NCBI GenBank assembly: GCA_012965455.1
Contig: DTSG01000043.1
Coordinates: 1-18,258, forward strand
Source of the DNA: Planctomycetaceae bacterium
GTDB taxonomy: Bacteria > Planctomycetota > Planctomycetia > Pirellulales > Pirellulaceae
DNA: 18,258 nt
Direction: 5' to 3'
Shown here: positions 1 through 7,756 of the stretch, piece by piece
Numbering within the stretch: the first letter of the stretch is position 1
Layout: each line of letters opens with the position of its first letter
Made by a program: the position numbers and the translations under genes
Notes under the pieces: generated by a model
The model's input: only the letters and a program-made list of their open reading frames with translations
The model's database searches: none
Told to the model about the DNA's origin: nothing

Positions 1-184
1 CGTTTATTATTGCTTGTGTTGGGATAAAATACAGGCAGTGTATTCAACATTTTCGTGTGAAAGTTGCCAATTGAGGGCGCTTTGTAGAGGCTGTTACGCT
101 TAATTAGAGTACGATTCTATAGGTTCCGCTAATGTTATGCCGTAGAGGCAATCACTATCGCATTCGTACACTACCTTCGTTCAA

Positions 185-1045
185 ATGACTAAACGCCTCA
201 TCATCGGTTGCGGTTACCTCGGATTTCGCGTCGCCAAACTCTGGCAGACACTCGGGCATGATGTACACCTACTCACACGCAGCGAACAAACGGCTGCTAT
301 GTTTGAGCAACAAGGATTCACTGCCCACCTAGGTGACGTGACGCAATTGAGCTCGCTCGACCATTTCCCCGCTGCTACGGAAGTTTTGTACGCAGTCGGT
401 TTTGATCGTGCCGAAAACTACGACATTCATGATGTCTACTGCCAAGGCTTGAAAAACGTCATCGAGCGATTGCCGCAAGCACCTAATCGTTTTATCCACA
501 TCAGTTCGACAGGCGTCTACGGCCAAGTCGACGGCAGTATAGTCGACGAAGAAACGCTAGCCGAGCCGCTGCGAGCCGCTGGAACAGCCGCGTTGGCGGC
601 TGAGCAATCTCTGAAGCAAAGCTCTCTGTCAACGTCTGCAGTGAGTTTAAGATTAGGCGGAATATATGGTCCTCAGCGTGTGCCCTATTTAAAGAAAATC
701 ATTGCGGGTGAACCACTAGCCGTGCCTTCTCAGGGCTGGCTCAATCTTGTGCACGTCGACGATGCAGTTCAAATCATTGAACTACTATGCCAAGCACCTC
801 TGCAACATCATCTCTATCTTGTGACCGACGGAGTACCTGTCCTGCGTCAGGACTACCTAGATGAAATCGCACGATTGCTACAAGCGCCAGATATTACATG
901 GGCGCCCAGTGACCCAACCACGGCCGTTGCCCAACGAGCACTCGGTTCCAAACGTATCGACACTCAGCGGCTTGTAGGCGACCTGCGATTTATTTGGAAA
1001 TACCCGAGTTACCGCGAAGGACTAGCAAGCATTTTGTCGGAGTGA
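185..1045 (+). CDS. Atypical SDR / NAD-dependent epimerase-like protein
   Basis: 286-residue Rossmann-fold protein. The N-terminus carries the dinucleotide-binding motif GCGYLG (residues 8-13) after a first beta strand, followed by DV at 51-52, as in NAD(P)-binding extended SDRs. The motif ISSTGVYG (106-113) and LRLGGIYGP (155-163) are typical of epimerase/dehydratase relatives such as YeeZ-like proteins. The usual YxxxK catalytic pair is not evident: where the Tyr and Lys would fall the chain reads GTAALAAEQ, so catalysis may differ from a classical sugar epimerase. The substrate cannot be read from sequence. The ATG start has no clear Shine-Dalgarno site but immediately precedes the Rossmann strand. 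The next gene lies 190 bp downstream, so there is no sign of an operon. The fold and superfamily are confident; the biochemical role is not. Confidence 0.85.
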   Translation: MTKRLIIGCGYLGFRVAKLWQTLGHDVHLLTRSEQTAAMFEQQGFTAHLGDVTQLSSLDHFPAATEVLYAVGFDRAENYDIHDVYCQGLKNVIERLPQAPNRFIHISSTGVYGQVDGSIVDEETLAEPLRAAGTAALAAEQSLKQSSLSTSAVSLRLGGIYGPQRVPYLKKIIAGEPLAVPSQGWLNLVHVDDAVQIIELLCQAPLQHHLYLVTDGVPVLRQDYLDEIARLLQAPDITWAPSDPTTAVAQRALGSKRIDTQRLVGDLRFIWKYPSYREGLASILSE

Positions 1046-1235
1046 CGACCGTCTGTGGTGCAAATAAAATCAGCGTTTACGAAGGATCGAAGCTTGCCCA
1101 TTTTTCACATTTGCGTAAATACGTGGGGGTTTTGATTGTGGCGAGGGGGTTCGCATGGCTTGAAACGTGCGGACTCTCAAATTAGAATTGAAACAACTTG
1201 ATAACCCTCTTCTTTGACCCCTAAATAGAATTCTT

Positions 1236-2018
1236 ATGTTGGAACGAAAACCACTGTTTCCAAACGTTATTGAACTCAACTACCAAGCCGGTTCGGTTTT
1301 CGGCTGTAACGTTTACCTGATCTATGACGCAGGCGAGTGGGTGTTGATTGACATTGGGTATGAGGAAGTCGTGGATGAAGTAGTCGACATGATTCGTGAC
1401 CTCGATTTTCCATTCTCGAAATGTAAAGCACTAATTGCTACCCACGCCGATGTCGACCATATCCAAGGATTAGCACTGCTGAAACAAGCCATCAAAGCTC
1501 CGGTCGCGGCCCATCCCTTGGCAGCCGTTCCTTTGCGTGAAGCAGACAAGCTTAAGACGTTCGCGCAAATTGAAGCGCAGGGAATTGACTTGCCATTACC
1601 GCCTGTGGAAGTAGAACAACTGATTGATGACGGTGACAAAATCGCAATTGGCGGTTTAGAACTCGAGGTTTGGTGGACTCCTGGGCATACCGATAGCCAA
1701 CTGAGCTTCCGACTCGGCGATTTGTTGTTTAGCGGTGACAATATCTATCGAGATGGTTGCGTCGGAGCGATTGATGCCCATCACGGCAGTGACCTCAACG
1801 CTTTTATCTCATCGCTACGGCGAATTCGTGCTAGCGATGTCAAATGGTTATTGCCTAGTCATGGACCAATTTTCCGCAAGGACGAGGAAATGCTCGACAA
1901 AACTATTTCCCGTCTCGAAAGCTATCGACACATGGCCGACTTTGGTACCTGTGCTAGCGATTGGCCATTAATGGACGAATGGGAACGTGAAGTTGCCGAG
2001 GGTAAGTTGCCAACGTAA
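1236..2018 (+). CDS. Metallo-beta-lactamase-fold hydrolase
   Basis: 260-residue MBL-fold protein, probably a cytoplasmic hydrolase using one or two metal ions. The metal motif reads THADVDH (69-75), that is HxDxDH, with Asp72 in place of the usual second His. The remaining expected ligands are present: His151 in PGHTDSQ, Asp168 in LFSGDN and His209 in PSHGPIF. The N-terminal strands (NVYLIYD, then VLIDIG) are typical of the glyoxalase II/lactonase-like branch. Length is normal for a stand-alone domain and there is no signal peptide. The substrate is unknown; candidates are thioesters, lactones or phosphoesters. The M20 peptidase starts 58 bp downstream on the same strand with its own ribosome binding site, so cotranscription is possible but not shown. 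Confidence 0.9.
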   Translation: MLERKPLFPNVIELNYQAGSVFGCNVYLIYDAGEWVLIDIGYEEVVDEVVDMIRDLDFPFSKCKALIATHADVDHIQGLALLKQAIKAPVAAHPLAAVPLREADKLKTFAQIEAQGIDLPLPPVEVEQLIDDGDKIAIGGLELEVWWTPGHTDSQLSFRLGDLLFSGDNIYRDGCVGAIDAHHGSDLNAFISSLRRIRASDVKWLLPSHGPIFRKDEEMLDKTISRLESYRHMADFGTCASDWPLMDEWEREVAEGKLPT

Positions 2019-2076
2019 TCTGTTTTGAAAGCACTACGGCAAGCTTAAATTCTTATTACTGGTATTGAGGTGACAC

Positions 2077-3279
2077 ATGTCCGATGAACTATTTTCGCTA
2101 CTGCAAGAAATTGTGCGGATTCCCAGTGTCAATCCGATGGGCCGCGATGTCCAAGGAGACATCTATCTCGAAACCAAAATAAACGATTGGTTAGATAATT
2201 GGTTTAATGAGTTGGGCGTTGAATATCGACGGCAAACTTTGGAACTAGGTCGCGATAATGTTATTGCGATTGTCCCAGGTAGCGTTGCCCCAGAAGATGG
2301 CGGCAAGGTGCTAATGCTTGAAGCGCATCAAGATACGGTTCCCATCGACGGCATGACGATTGATCCCTTTGATCCCGTCATGAAGGACGGCCTGATGTAT
2401 GGCCGTGGCAGTTGTGATATCAAAGGCGGTATGGCCTGCATGTTGACGGCGTTTAAACGATTAGTCACTGAACAACCGGACAATGTACCCACGGTCGTGA
2501 TGGCCTGCTCTGTCAACGAAGAGTATGGCATGTCAGGAGCAGATATTATGCCGCTGTTGTGGCAAGACACGGAACAAAAATGGTTTGCCGAACCCGCTGG
2601 AGTTATTGTGGCAGAACCAACCATGCTCGATGTTGTTGTAGCCCACAAAGGAGTGACTCGATTTCTCGTCGACGTAACCGGTAAAGCGTGTCACAGCTCG
2701 CAACCTACGCTAGGGCAAAATGCTATCTACCGTATGGCTCGCATCATTACGGTGTTAGAAGACTATGCGTTAAATATTGTGGGAACACTAAACGAACATC
2801 CACTGGTATCTAATCCCACACTGAGCGTTGGCATGATTGGTGGCGGTATTAGTATTAACACGGTTCCAGATTACTGTTCGATCGAAGTTGGACGTCGCGT
2901 CTCGCCTGGGGAAAGCCCCGCTGTAGCCTTTGACCACATTGAAACTCATGTGCGTCAGGCATTAAGTAGCGAAGAATGGGTCGACGACATCACGTTTCAC
3001 AAACCGACTATCTCCAAAAGTGGTTTAAACGATGATACCAATGGCGCGTTTGCCGAATACCTTTCCGGCGTCGTTCAATCAGCTGGGCACAGTGGCCAAC
3101 GCATCGGCGTACCCTATGGTACGGATGGACAAGCGTTTTACCGAGCCGGTGTACCGACGGTGGTTTTTGGTCCTGGTTCAATCGATCAAGCGCATACTAA
3201 AGACGAGTGGATCGAACTCCAACAACTCGAAGCGGCTGCAGACCTGTATTACCAAATGATTCTACAATTTGGTGCGTGA
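2077..3279 (+). CDS. M20 family metallopeptidase / deacylase (ArgE/DapE-like)
   Basis: 400-residue zinc aminoacylase or peptidase of the M20 family (ArgE, DapE, carboxypeptidase G2 relatives). The metal and catalytic residues are visible in order: His84 and Asp86 in EAHQDTVP, Asp114 in GRGSCDIKGG, the Glu pair 148-149 in VNEEYG, Glu180 in VAEPT, and His373 in DQAHTKDEW. The dimerisation domain is marked by GKACHSSQP (202-210) with His206. The arrangement and length match acetylornithine deacetylase/succinyl-diaminopimelate desuccinylase-type enzymes, but the exact amide substrate cannot be assigned. No signal peptide, so cytoplasmic. A good Shine-Dalgarno (TGAGG, 2066-2070) sits 6 nt before the ATG. 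No arg or lysine genes lie nearby to decide the pathway. It converges with the minus-strand gene at 3334. Confidence 0.9.
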   Translation: MSDELFSLLQEIVRIPSVNPMGRDVQGDIYLETKINDWLDNWFNELGVEYRRQTLELGRDNVIAIVPGSVAPEDGGKVLMLEAHQDTVPIDGMTIDPFDPVMKDGLMYGRGSCDIKGGMACMLTAFKRLVTEQPDNVPTVVMACSVNEEYGMSGADIMPLLWQDTEQKWFAEPAGVIVAEPTMLDVVVAHKGVTRFLVDVTGKACHSSQPTLGQNAIYRMARIITVLEDYALNIVGTLNEHPLVSNPTLSVGMIGGGISINTVPDYCSIEVGRRVSPGESPAVAFDHIETHVRQALSSEEWVDDITFHKPTISKSGLNDDTNGAFAEYLSGVVQSAGHSGQRIGVPYGTDGQAFYRAGVPTVVFGPGSIDQAHTKDEWIELQQLEAAADLYYQMILQFGA

Positions 3280-3333
3280 TCAAACTCGCAGTAACAGCTA
3301 TCTATCCACAACCTAGGGCGAACCTTAAGTTTT

Positions 3334-3672
3334 CTAGAATACGTCCAAGCGGAAGTGATGACCCCAGTGATAGCGCCGTGCTTGCGGGTAGAAATTGTGC
3401 CACTGCTTGTTGTAAACAGGCGTACGCATTTCTTGTGGGTACCGATGATACATACTTTCGTAGCTACGGTAATATTCCTGGCCCCAGTAGTTCTGAGGGT
3501 AGTAAACGTACGGATAGTGATAGAAGCGGTTCCAATTGTATTGGCTATATGCGCTACCCCAACGTTGACCGTATGCGCGTTCCTGAGCGTCTACATTACT
3601 ACTAATGCAAGTACCTAGAAGTGCTGTGCAGGCAGCAATCAGAAGTATTTTTTTGAATCCAAACTTAGCCAT
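3334..3672 (-). CDS. Small secreted Tyr/His/Trp-rich protein, probably planctomycete-specific
   Basis: 112 residues. The N-terminus MAKFGFKKILLIAACTALL is a clear export signal, with a plausible signal peptidase I site after VDA (residue 29). An IAAC tetrapeptide (12-15) could alternatively be a lipobox. The mature part is about 80 residues and strikingly rich in Tyr, Arg, His and Trp, with repeated YP pairs (HYPYVYYPQNY) and an ending FYPQARRYHWGHHFRLDVF that looks like the conserved core of a family. It contains only the two signal-region cysteines and no known catalytic motif. The aromatic and basic composition suggests an envelope-associated structural or binding protein, which is inference only. 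The start is supported by GAGAGGAAC upstream of the ATG on the minus strand. It stands alone, convergent with the M20 gene, with a long non-coding region behind its start. Confidence 0.8.
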   Translation of the reverse strand: MAKFGFKKILLIAACTALLGTCISSNVDAQERAYGQRWGSAYSQYNWNRFYHYPYVYYPQNYWGQEYYRSYESMYHRYPQEMRTPVYNKQWHNFYPQARRYHWGHHFRLDVF

Positions 3673-3892
3673 CGACTGTTCCTCTCAAATGCACAACCTT
3701 TTTTAATATCTGTAGAGCAATAACTAATACCCTACAAATATATTCTTCGGCGTACCGATTGACCGTAATTTAAGGAATATCCGGTAGAATCCGAAAAGGC
3801 CTGACAATCCCTACATTTTAATTTCAATTCCATACCCCCAAAACGAGGGAAAACAGACTACCGGAGAACGACAAAAATCGCTCAATGCCTAT

Positions 3893-3916
3893 TGATGCAT
3901 CGTTGTTTTTGCATCA
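3893..3916. repeat. Inverted repeat TGATGCA/TGCATCA in the nqr leader
   Basis: Perfect 7-bp arms (3893-3899 and 3910-3916) flank a 10-nt T-rich spacer. It could be a protein-binding dyad or a weak RNA hairpin. The short stem and large loop make either role uncertain. Confidence 0.35.
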
Positions 3917-3960
3917 GAATGACCCTGTAAACCTCCTAGATTTAATTGTCAAAAAAGCGT

Positions 3961-3974
3961 TCGAACAAGTTCGA
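3961..3974. promoter_or_regulatory. Palindrome TCGAAC-AA-GTTCGA, candidate operator
   Basis: A 14-bp sequence with perfect 6-bp arms and a 2-bp centre lies about 145 bp before the nqrA start. Compact dyads like this are typical transcription-factor sites. It contains GAAC and GTTC half-sites as LexA boxes do, but the spacing fits neither the Bacillus (N4) nor the alphaproteobacterial (direct GTTC N7 GTTC) pattern, so no regulator is named. Confidence 0.35.
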
Positions 3975-4017
3975 GCTATTTAGGCCATCCATACCTAGAA
4001 GGGCATTTTTTTTGGAT

Positions 4018-4043
4018 ATCCTTGTGATTTTTTTCACAAGGAT
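4018..4043 (+). terminator. Perfect 10-bp hairpin upstream of nqrA, attenuator- or terminator-like
   Basis: ATCCTTGTGA (4018-4027) pairs perfectly with TCACAAGGAT (4034-4043) around a six-T loop. GCG and five T residues follow at 4047-4051, which would be a weak terminator tail on the + strand. No + strand gene ends just upstream, so if transcribed it lies in the 5' leader of nqrA, about 75 nt before the start codon. That position suits an attenuator, a 5' stabilising hairpin or a protein-binding dyad. The function is inference. Confidence 0.45.
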
Positions 4044-4118
4044 GCGTTTTTCGCTTAGAAAAATAGATAAAGTGAAAATAGTCCCTCTCCGGTAAATGGC
4101 CACTTCGGAACTCATCCA

Positions 4119-5462
4119 TTGCGATCACACACAACCACAGCTGGATTAGATTTACCAATTAGCGGTCGTCCAGCACCGACAATTAGCAGTGCCAACGCTG
4201 TAACACGCGTTGCTCTGGTCGGTGATGATTATGTCGGTTTAAAGCCGTCGCTAGCGGTCGAAGTGGGACAACAGGTCAAGTTGGGGGAACTGTTATTTCA
4301 CGACAAAAAAATCCCGGCTGTCAAACACACTTCACCCGCTTGTGGAACGGTGATTGAGATAAATCGCGGCGCCAAACGCAAGTTCGAGTCGCTCGTCATT
4401 GAAATAGACGGTGATGAACAAGTTGAATTTAATGCAATCGGCCATGACGTTGGTCAACTCGACAAATCATACCTCGTCGATACCCTAACTCGGTCTGGGT
4501 TATGGACGAGCCTCCGCACACGCCCGTTCAGCAATACAGCTGACCCCGCCACCACGCCATCTTCCATTTTTGTAACAGTGATTGATACCGAGCCATTGGC
4601 GGTCGATCCAGAAATTGCGATCAGCCAAAAGAGTGACGCATTTTTAGCAGGCTTACGAGCGCTCACTCATCTTGCTCCGACCGTACATGTTTGCATCGGC
4701 CCCACGGTCGATATTCCTGGCGAGCAGGTCGACGGAGTTGAGTTCCATTGCTTCCATGGTCCCCACCCTGCTGGATTACCGGGCACACATATCCACCTGA
4801 TTGATCCGGTAGGCCCCCATCATCAAGTTTGGCACATCAATTATCAAGACGTCAGTGCAATCGGGACATTAATTACAACTGGCATTTTAGATGTCAAACG
4901 ATTCATTTCACTCGGTGGTCCCGTTGTTTCGAAACCACGATTATTGAGCACTCGGCTGGGAGCAAACATTGGCGAGTTAACGGCAAACGAGTTAACGGGT
5001 GATGATAATCGAATCATTTCAGGCAGTGTCCTGTCCGGTCGAGCAACAACACCCAACACGGATTACTTGGGACGGTTTCACAATCAAATATCCGCCTTGG
5101 CTGAAGGACACCAACGTGAATTCCTCGGCTGGCAAAAGCCTGGGTTCAATAAATTCAGTCTTTCTAGAGTCTTTGCATCCACATTCACTCCCAGTAAAAC
5201 GTTCGCCTTCACCACGTCCAACCAGGGCGAACATCGAGCAATGGTTCCAGTCGGCACATACGAAAAAGTTATGCCACTGGATATATTACCCACTCAATTA
5301 TTACGGGCATTAATTACTCAAGACACCGAAGAGTCACAACTATTAGGATGTCTCGAATTAGCTGAAGAAGATCTCGCTTTATGTACTTTTGTCTGTCCTG
5401 GCAAGTACGAATACGGCGACATTCTTCGTGACAACCTACACATTATCCAAAAAGAGAGCTAA
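4119..5462 (+). CDS. nqrA: Na+-translocating NADH:quinone oxidoreductase subunit A
   Basis: 447 residues, the normal length for NqrA, the peripheral subunit of the respiratory sodium pump. The N-terminus has the family signature GLDLPISGRP (9-18), followed by VALVGDDYVGLKP and HTSPACGTV, the biotinyl-lipoyl-like sandwich region. The end CPGKYEYGDILRDNL is the classic NqrA C-terminus. The start codon is TTG; no in-frame ATG lies between it and the conserved GLDLPI core, and the N-terminal length matches known NqrA. No good Shine-Dalgarno is visible. It is the first gene of the nqr operon, with nqrB 63 bp downstream, behind a long leader with inverted repeats. There are no transmembrane segments, as expected. 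Confidence 0.95.
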   Translation: MRSHTTTAGLDLPISGRPAPTISSANAVTRVALVGDDYVGLKPSLAVEVGQQVKLGELLFHDKKIPAVKHTSPACGTVIEINRGAKRKFESLVIEIDGDEQVEFNAIGHDVGQLDKSYLVDTLTRSGLWTSLRTRPFSNTADPATTPSSIFVTVIDTEPLAVDPEIAISQKSDAFLAGLRALTHLAPTVHVCIGPTVDIPGEQVDGVEFHCFHGPHPAGLPGTHIHLIDPVGPHHQVWHINYQDVSAIGTLITTGILDVKRFISLGGPVVSKPRLLSTRLGANIGELTANELTGDDNRIISGSVLSGRATTPNTDYLGRFHNQISALAEGHQREFLGWQKPGFNKFSLSRVFASTFTPSKTFAFTTSNQGEHRAMVPVGTYEKVMPLDILPTQLLRALITQDTEESQLLGCLELAEEDLALCTFVCPGKYEYGDILRDNLHIIQKES

Positions 5463-5525
5463 CTGCCTTCTTACCGCCGTTTATATCAATCCAAATTCAC
5501 GCGACACCAAAAACCGAAACAATCC

Positions 5526-6908
5526 ATGCGTTGGCTAAGACAACTTCTTGATAAACAAGCACCTCGCTTTGATGAAGGCAAGTTGAAAAAGCTGCGCCCG
5601 CTGTACGAAGCAACGGACACATTCTTGTTTACCCCTGGAATTGTCACCTCAGGGGCCAGTCACGTCCGAGATGGCCTCGATACCAAACGATTGATGGGAC
5701 TTGTCGTATTGGCCCTCGCGCCATGTGTCTTTATGGCCTGTTTCAACACGGGTTACCAAGCAAATCATAGTTATTCACAATACACACAAACAGCGCAATC
5801 TGAGCAGACGGAGTCGCAACCCGATGCACTTCTATTAAGTTCTGATATTGCCGCAACACCAATTAGTCCAGCTGATACAGCAGTCGACGACTCACTTTCT
5901 TCAGCAGCAACCACAATTTCTGCGTCTGAATTATTAGGCTGGCGATATTGGATTGTGGGTGAACCCGATAAAAGTTCATTCATCAGCAACTTTCTGCATG
6001 GTGCAACCTACTTCCTACCAATTTACTTGGTCTGCATGGCTGTCGGCGGATGCTGTGAGGCCATTTTCTCCGTCATCCGAGGCCATGAAATCAACGAAGG
6101 TTTTTTGGTCACGGGTCTATTGTTTCCCTTGACCTTACCTGCTTCGATTCCCTTATGGCAAGTTGCGATAGGCATCATCTTTGGCATTGTCATTGGTAAG
6201 GAAGTTTTCGGCGGCACGGGGCGAAACTTCCTCAACCCGGCACTCACAGCCCGAGCCTTTCTGTATTTTGCCTACCCTGCACAAATCTCTGGGGATAAAG
6301 TTTGGAATGCCTTAGGGGCCACTGACGGCATCAGTGGCGCGACAATTCTCGGGGACGTCGCCGCCAGCGGAAATCGGCTTGACGGATTAGCTACCCTCAG
6401 CAATTTCAATCTCTCTGAACACTTCATCGGATTCACCTTAGGGTCGATGGGAGAGACTTCTACTCTGTGTTGCCTAATTGGCGCCGTCCTCTTAATTGCA
6501 ATGGGAATCGGTTCGTGGCGCATCATGCTTTCCGTTCTGCTTGGTGGTCTAGGAACCGCCTGCCTCTTAGGCTTTTTCGGCGGAGACAACAGCGCGGCCA
6601 TGTTTGCCATGGGGCCACTACAACATTTAGTCGTCGGCGGTTTTGCTTTTGGACTTGTCTTTATGGCAACCGATCCAGTATCCGCAGCGATGACAAAAAC
6701 CGGAAAATATTATTATGGGGCGCTCATCGGCGTCATGGCGATTTTAATTCGAGTGGTCAATCCTGCTTATCCAGAAGGAATGATGTTGGCGATTTTGTTT
6801 GGCAATGTATTCGCGCCGCTGATTGATTACTTTGTTGTCCAGCGAAATATCGGTCGGCGGAAGCAGCGCTGGGCTACACAAAACCCACTTGAGGGAGACA
6901 AAGAATGA
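5526..6908 (+). CDS. nqrB: Na+-NQR subunit B, covalent-FMN membrane subunit
   Basis: 460-residue polytopic membrane protein of the NqrB/RnfD family, the core of the Na+ channel and site of one covalent FMN and of riboflavin. The flavinylation motif is DGISGATIL, with Thr273 the expected FMN-phosphoester site. Other hallmarks are FTPGIVT with SHVRDGLD (36-52), KEVFGGTGRNFLNPAL (225-240), FAYPAQISGD, ATDPVSAAMTKTGKYYYG (381-398) and RVVNPAYPEGMMLAI. It is longer than the roughly 415-residue Vibrio protein. Part of the excess lies in the loop after the first transmembrane helix (residues 82-136), which is Ser/Thr/Gln/Ala-rich and looks disordered. The stop codon overlaps the nqrC start (ATGA), indicating translational coupling. 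No clear ribosome binding site precedes the ATG. Confidence 0.97.
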   Translation: MRWLRQLLDKQAPRFDEGKLKKLRPLYEATDTFLFTPGIVTSGASHVRDGLDTKRLMGLVVLALAPCVFMACFNTGYQANHSYSQYTQTAQSEQTESQPDALLLSSDIAATPISPADTAVDDSLSSAATTISASELLGWRYWIVGEPDKSSFISNFLHGATYFLPIYLVCMAVGGCCEAIFSVIRGHEINEGFLVTGLLFPLTLPASIPLWQVAIGIIFGIVIGKEVFGGTGRNFLNPALTARAFLYFAYPAQISGDKVWNALGATDGISGATILGDVAASGNRLDGLATLSNFNLSEHFIGFTLGSMGETSTLCCLIGAVLLIAMGIGSWRIMLSVLLGGLGTACLLGFFGGDNSAAMFAMGPLQHLVVGGFAFGLVFMATDPVSAAMTKTGKYYYGALIGVMAILIRVVNPAYPEGMMLAILFGNVFAPLIDYFVVQRNIGRRKQRWATQNPLEGDKE

Positions 6909-7678
6909 ACCGCGAATCCATCAAAAATACATTAGTCGTCTCCGGCTTACTCTGCATCATTTGCTCCGTCCTAGTGTCGGCCGCTGCCGTCAGCTTAAAA
7001 CAAAAACAGATCCTCAATAAAGAACTCGACCAAAAGAAAAAGATCTTACAGGTCTGCCAAATCGCATTCACGCCGGATTCCATTGACGCCCTTTTTTCCG
7101 ACAATATTCAGCGCCGCTTGGTCGATCTACGGACAGGTGAATATGTCGCGGAAACCGAAAACGGGAATTTAACCGTTGACACCTATTCTCTAAAAAAAGT
7201 TCTGCAAACAGACGCCACGGATTTAGAAATCGACCCAGCTGGCTTAGGTGGTAAGCGGGAAAATCATGCGGTTGTTTTTCTATACGCAAAGGAAAATCAG
7301 GTCATTATCCCCATTCGCGGTCGCGGCTTGTGGTCCACGTTATTCGGATATGTCGCGCTGGCCGAAGATGCGAGTACGGTTTCTGGCATTACATTTTTTG
7401 AGCATGGGGAGACACCGGGTTTAGGTGGCGAAGTGGATAATCCTGACTGGAAAGCACAGTGGCCTGGCAAGGCAGCCATTGAAGATGGTCAAGTCGTTAT
7501 CGAAGTCAAAAAACAAGGACAAGTCACTGATTCACGCCATCAAGTTGACGGCATGGCCGGTGCAACGATTACAACCCAAGGTGTCCATCGACTCGTTCGC
7601 TTTTGGCTAGGCGAACAGGGCTTTGGTAAATACCTCGCTCGACCCAATAAAATACAATCCTCGACGCAAAAACAATAA
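6905..7678 (+). CDS. nqrC: Na+-NQR subunit C, covalent-FMN subunit
   Basis: 257 residues: one N-terminal transmembrane helix (about 11-29) followed by an extracytoplasmic FMN-binding domain. Family features include GRGLWSTLFGYVAL (139-152), the segment HGETPGLGGEVDNP (167-180) and the flavinylation motif VDGMAGATITTQGV, where Thr221 should carry FMN. The residue two before GAT's Ala is Ala218, where the motif normally has Ser or Thr (SGAT), a small deviation. In the complex NqrC shuttles electrons between the NqrD/E iron centre and NqrB. Its start overlaps the nqrB stop by 4 nt and has a good GAGGGAG ribosome binding site (6891-6897) inside nqrB. A 78-bp gap separates it from nqrD. Confidence 0.96.
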   Translation: MNRESIKNTLVVSGLLCIICSVLVSAAAVSLKQKQILNKELDQKKKILQVCQIAFTPDSIDALFSDNIQRRLVDLRTGEYVAETENGNLTVDTYSLKKVLQTDATDLEIDPAGLGGKRENHAVVFLYAKENQVIIPIRGRGLWSTLFGYVALAEDASTVSGITFFEHGETPGLGGEVDNPDWKAQWPGKAAIEDGQVVIEVKKQGQVTDSRHQVDGMAGATITTQGVHRLVRFWLGEQGFGKYLARPNKIQSSTQKQ

Positions 7679-7756
7679 CAACTCAACAATCATCCAACTA
7701 ACCACTTGTTCTCTGCACCCACGCTTCGGCTTGGTTAAGGAACTCAGGAATTAACA

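Larger units (their letters stand above)
3673..4118. other. Gene-free AT-rich region between divergent genes; nqr operon leader
   Basis: 446 bp with no credible gene, between the start of the minus-strand secreted protein and the start of nqrA. It must hold the promoters for both. Three inverted repeats are visible: TGATGCA arms at 3893-3899/3910-3916, TCGAAC/GTTCGA at 3961-3974, and a perfect 10-bp stem at 4018-4043. The base composition is more AT-rich than the flanking genes, with several T-runs. I could not pick a convincing -35/-10 pair by eye, nor match a known riboswitch core. Confidence 0.6.

Noticed and set aside
3207..3605. Plus-strand 132-residue frame across the M20 end and the secreted-protein gene
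   Set aside because: It is a shadow of two supported genes in other frames; the composition is unlike a folded protein.
3961..3974. LexA (SOS) box
   Set aside because: GAAC/GTTC half-sites are present but the spacing fits no LexA consensus I know, and no SOS gene adjoins.
3976..4158. Minus-strand 60-residue frame across the nqr leader and nqrA start
   Set aside because: Its sequence is produced partly by the hairpin and the nqrA 5' end. There is no family signal and no Shine-Dalgarno site.
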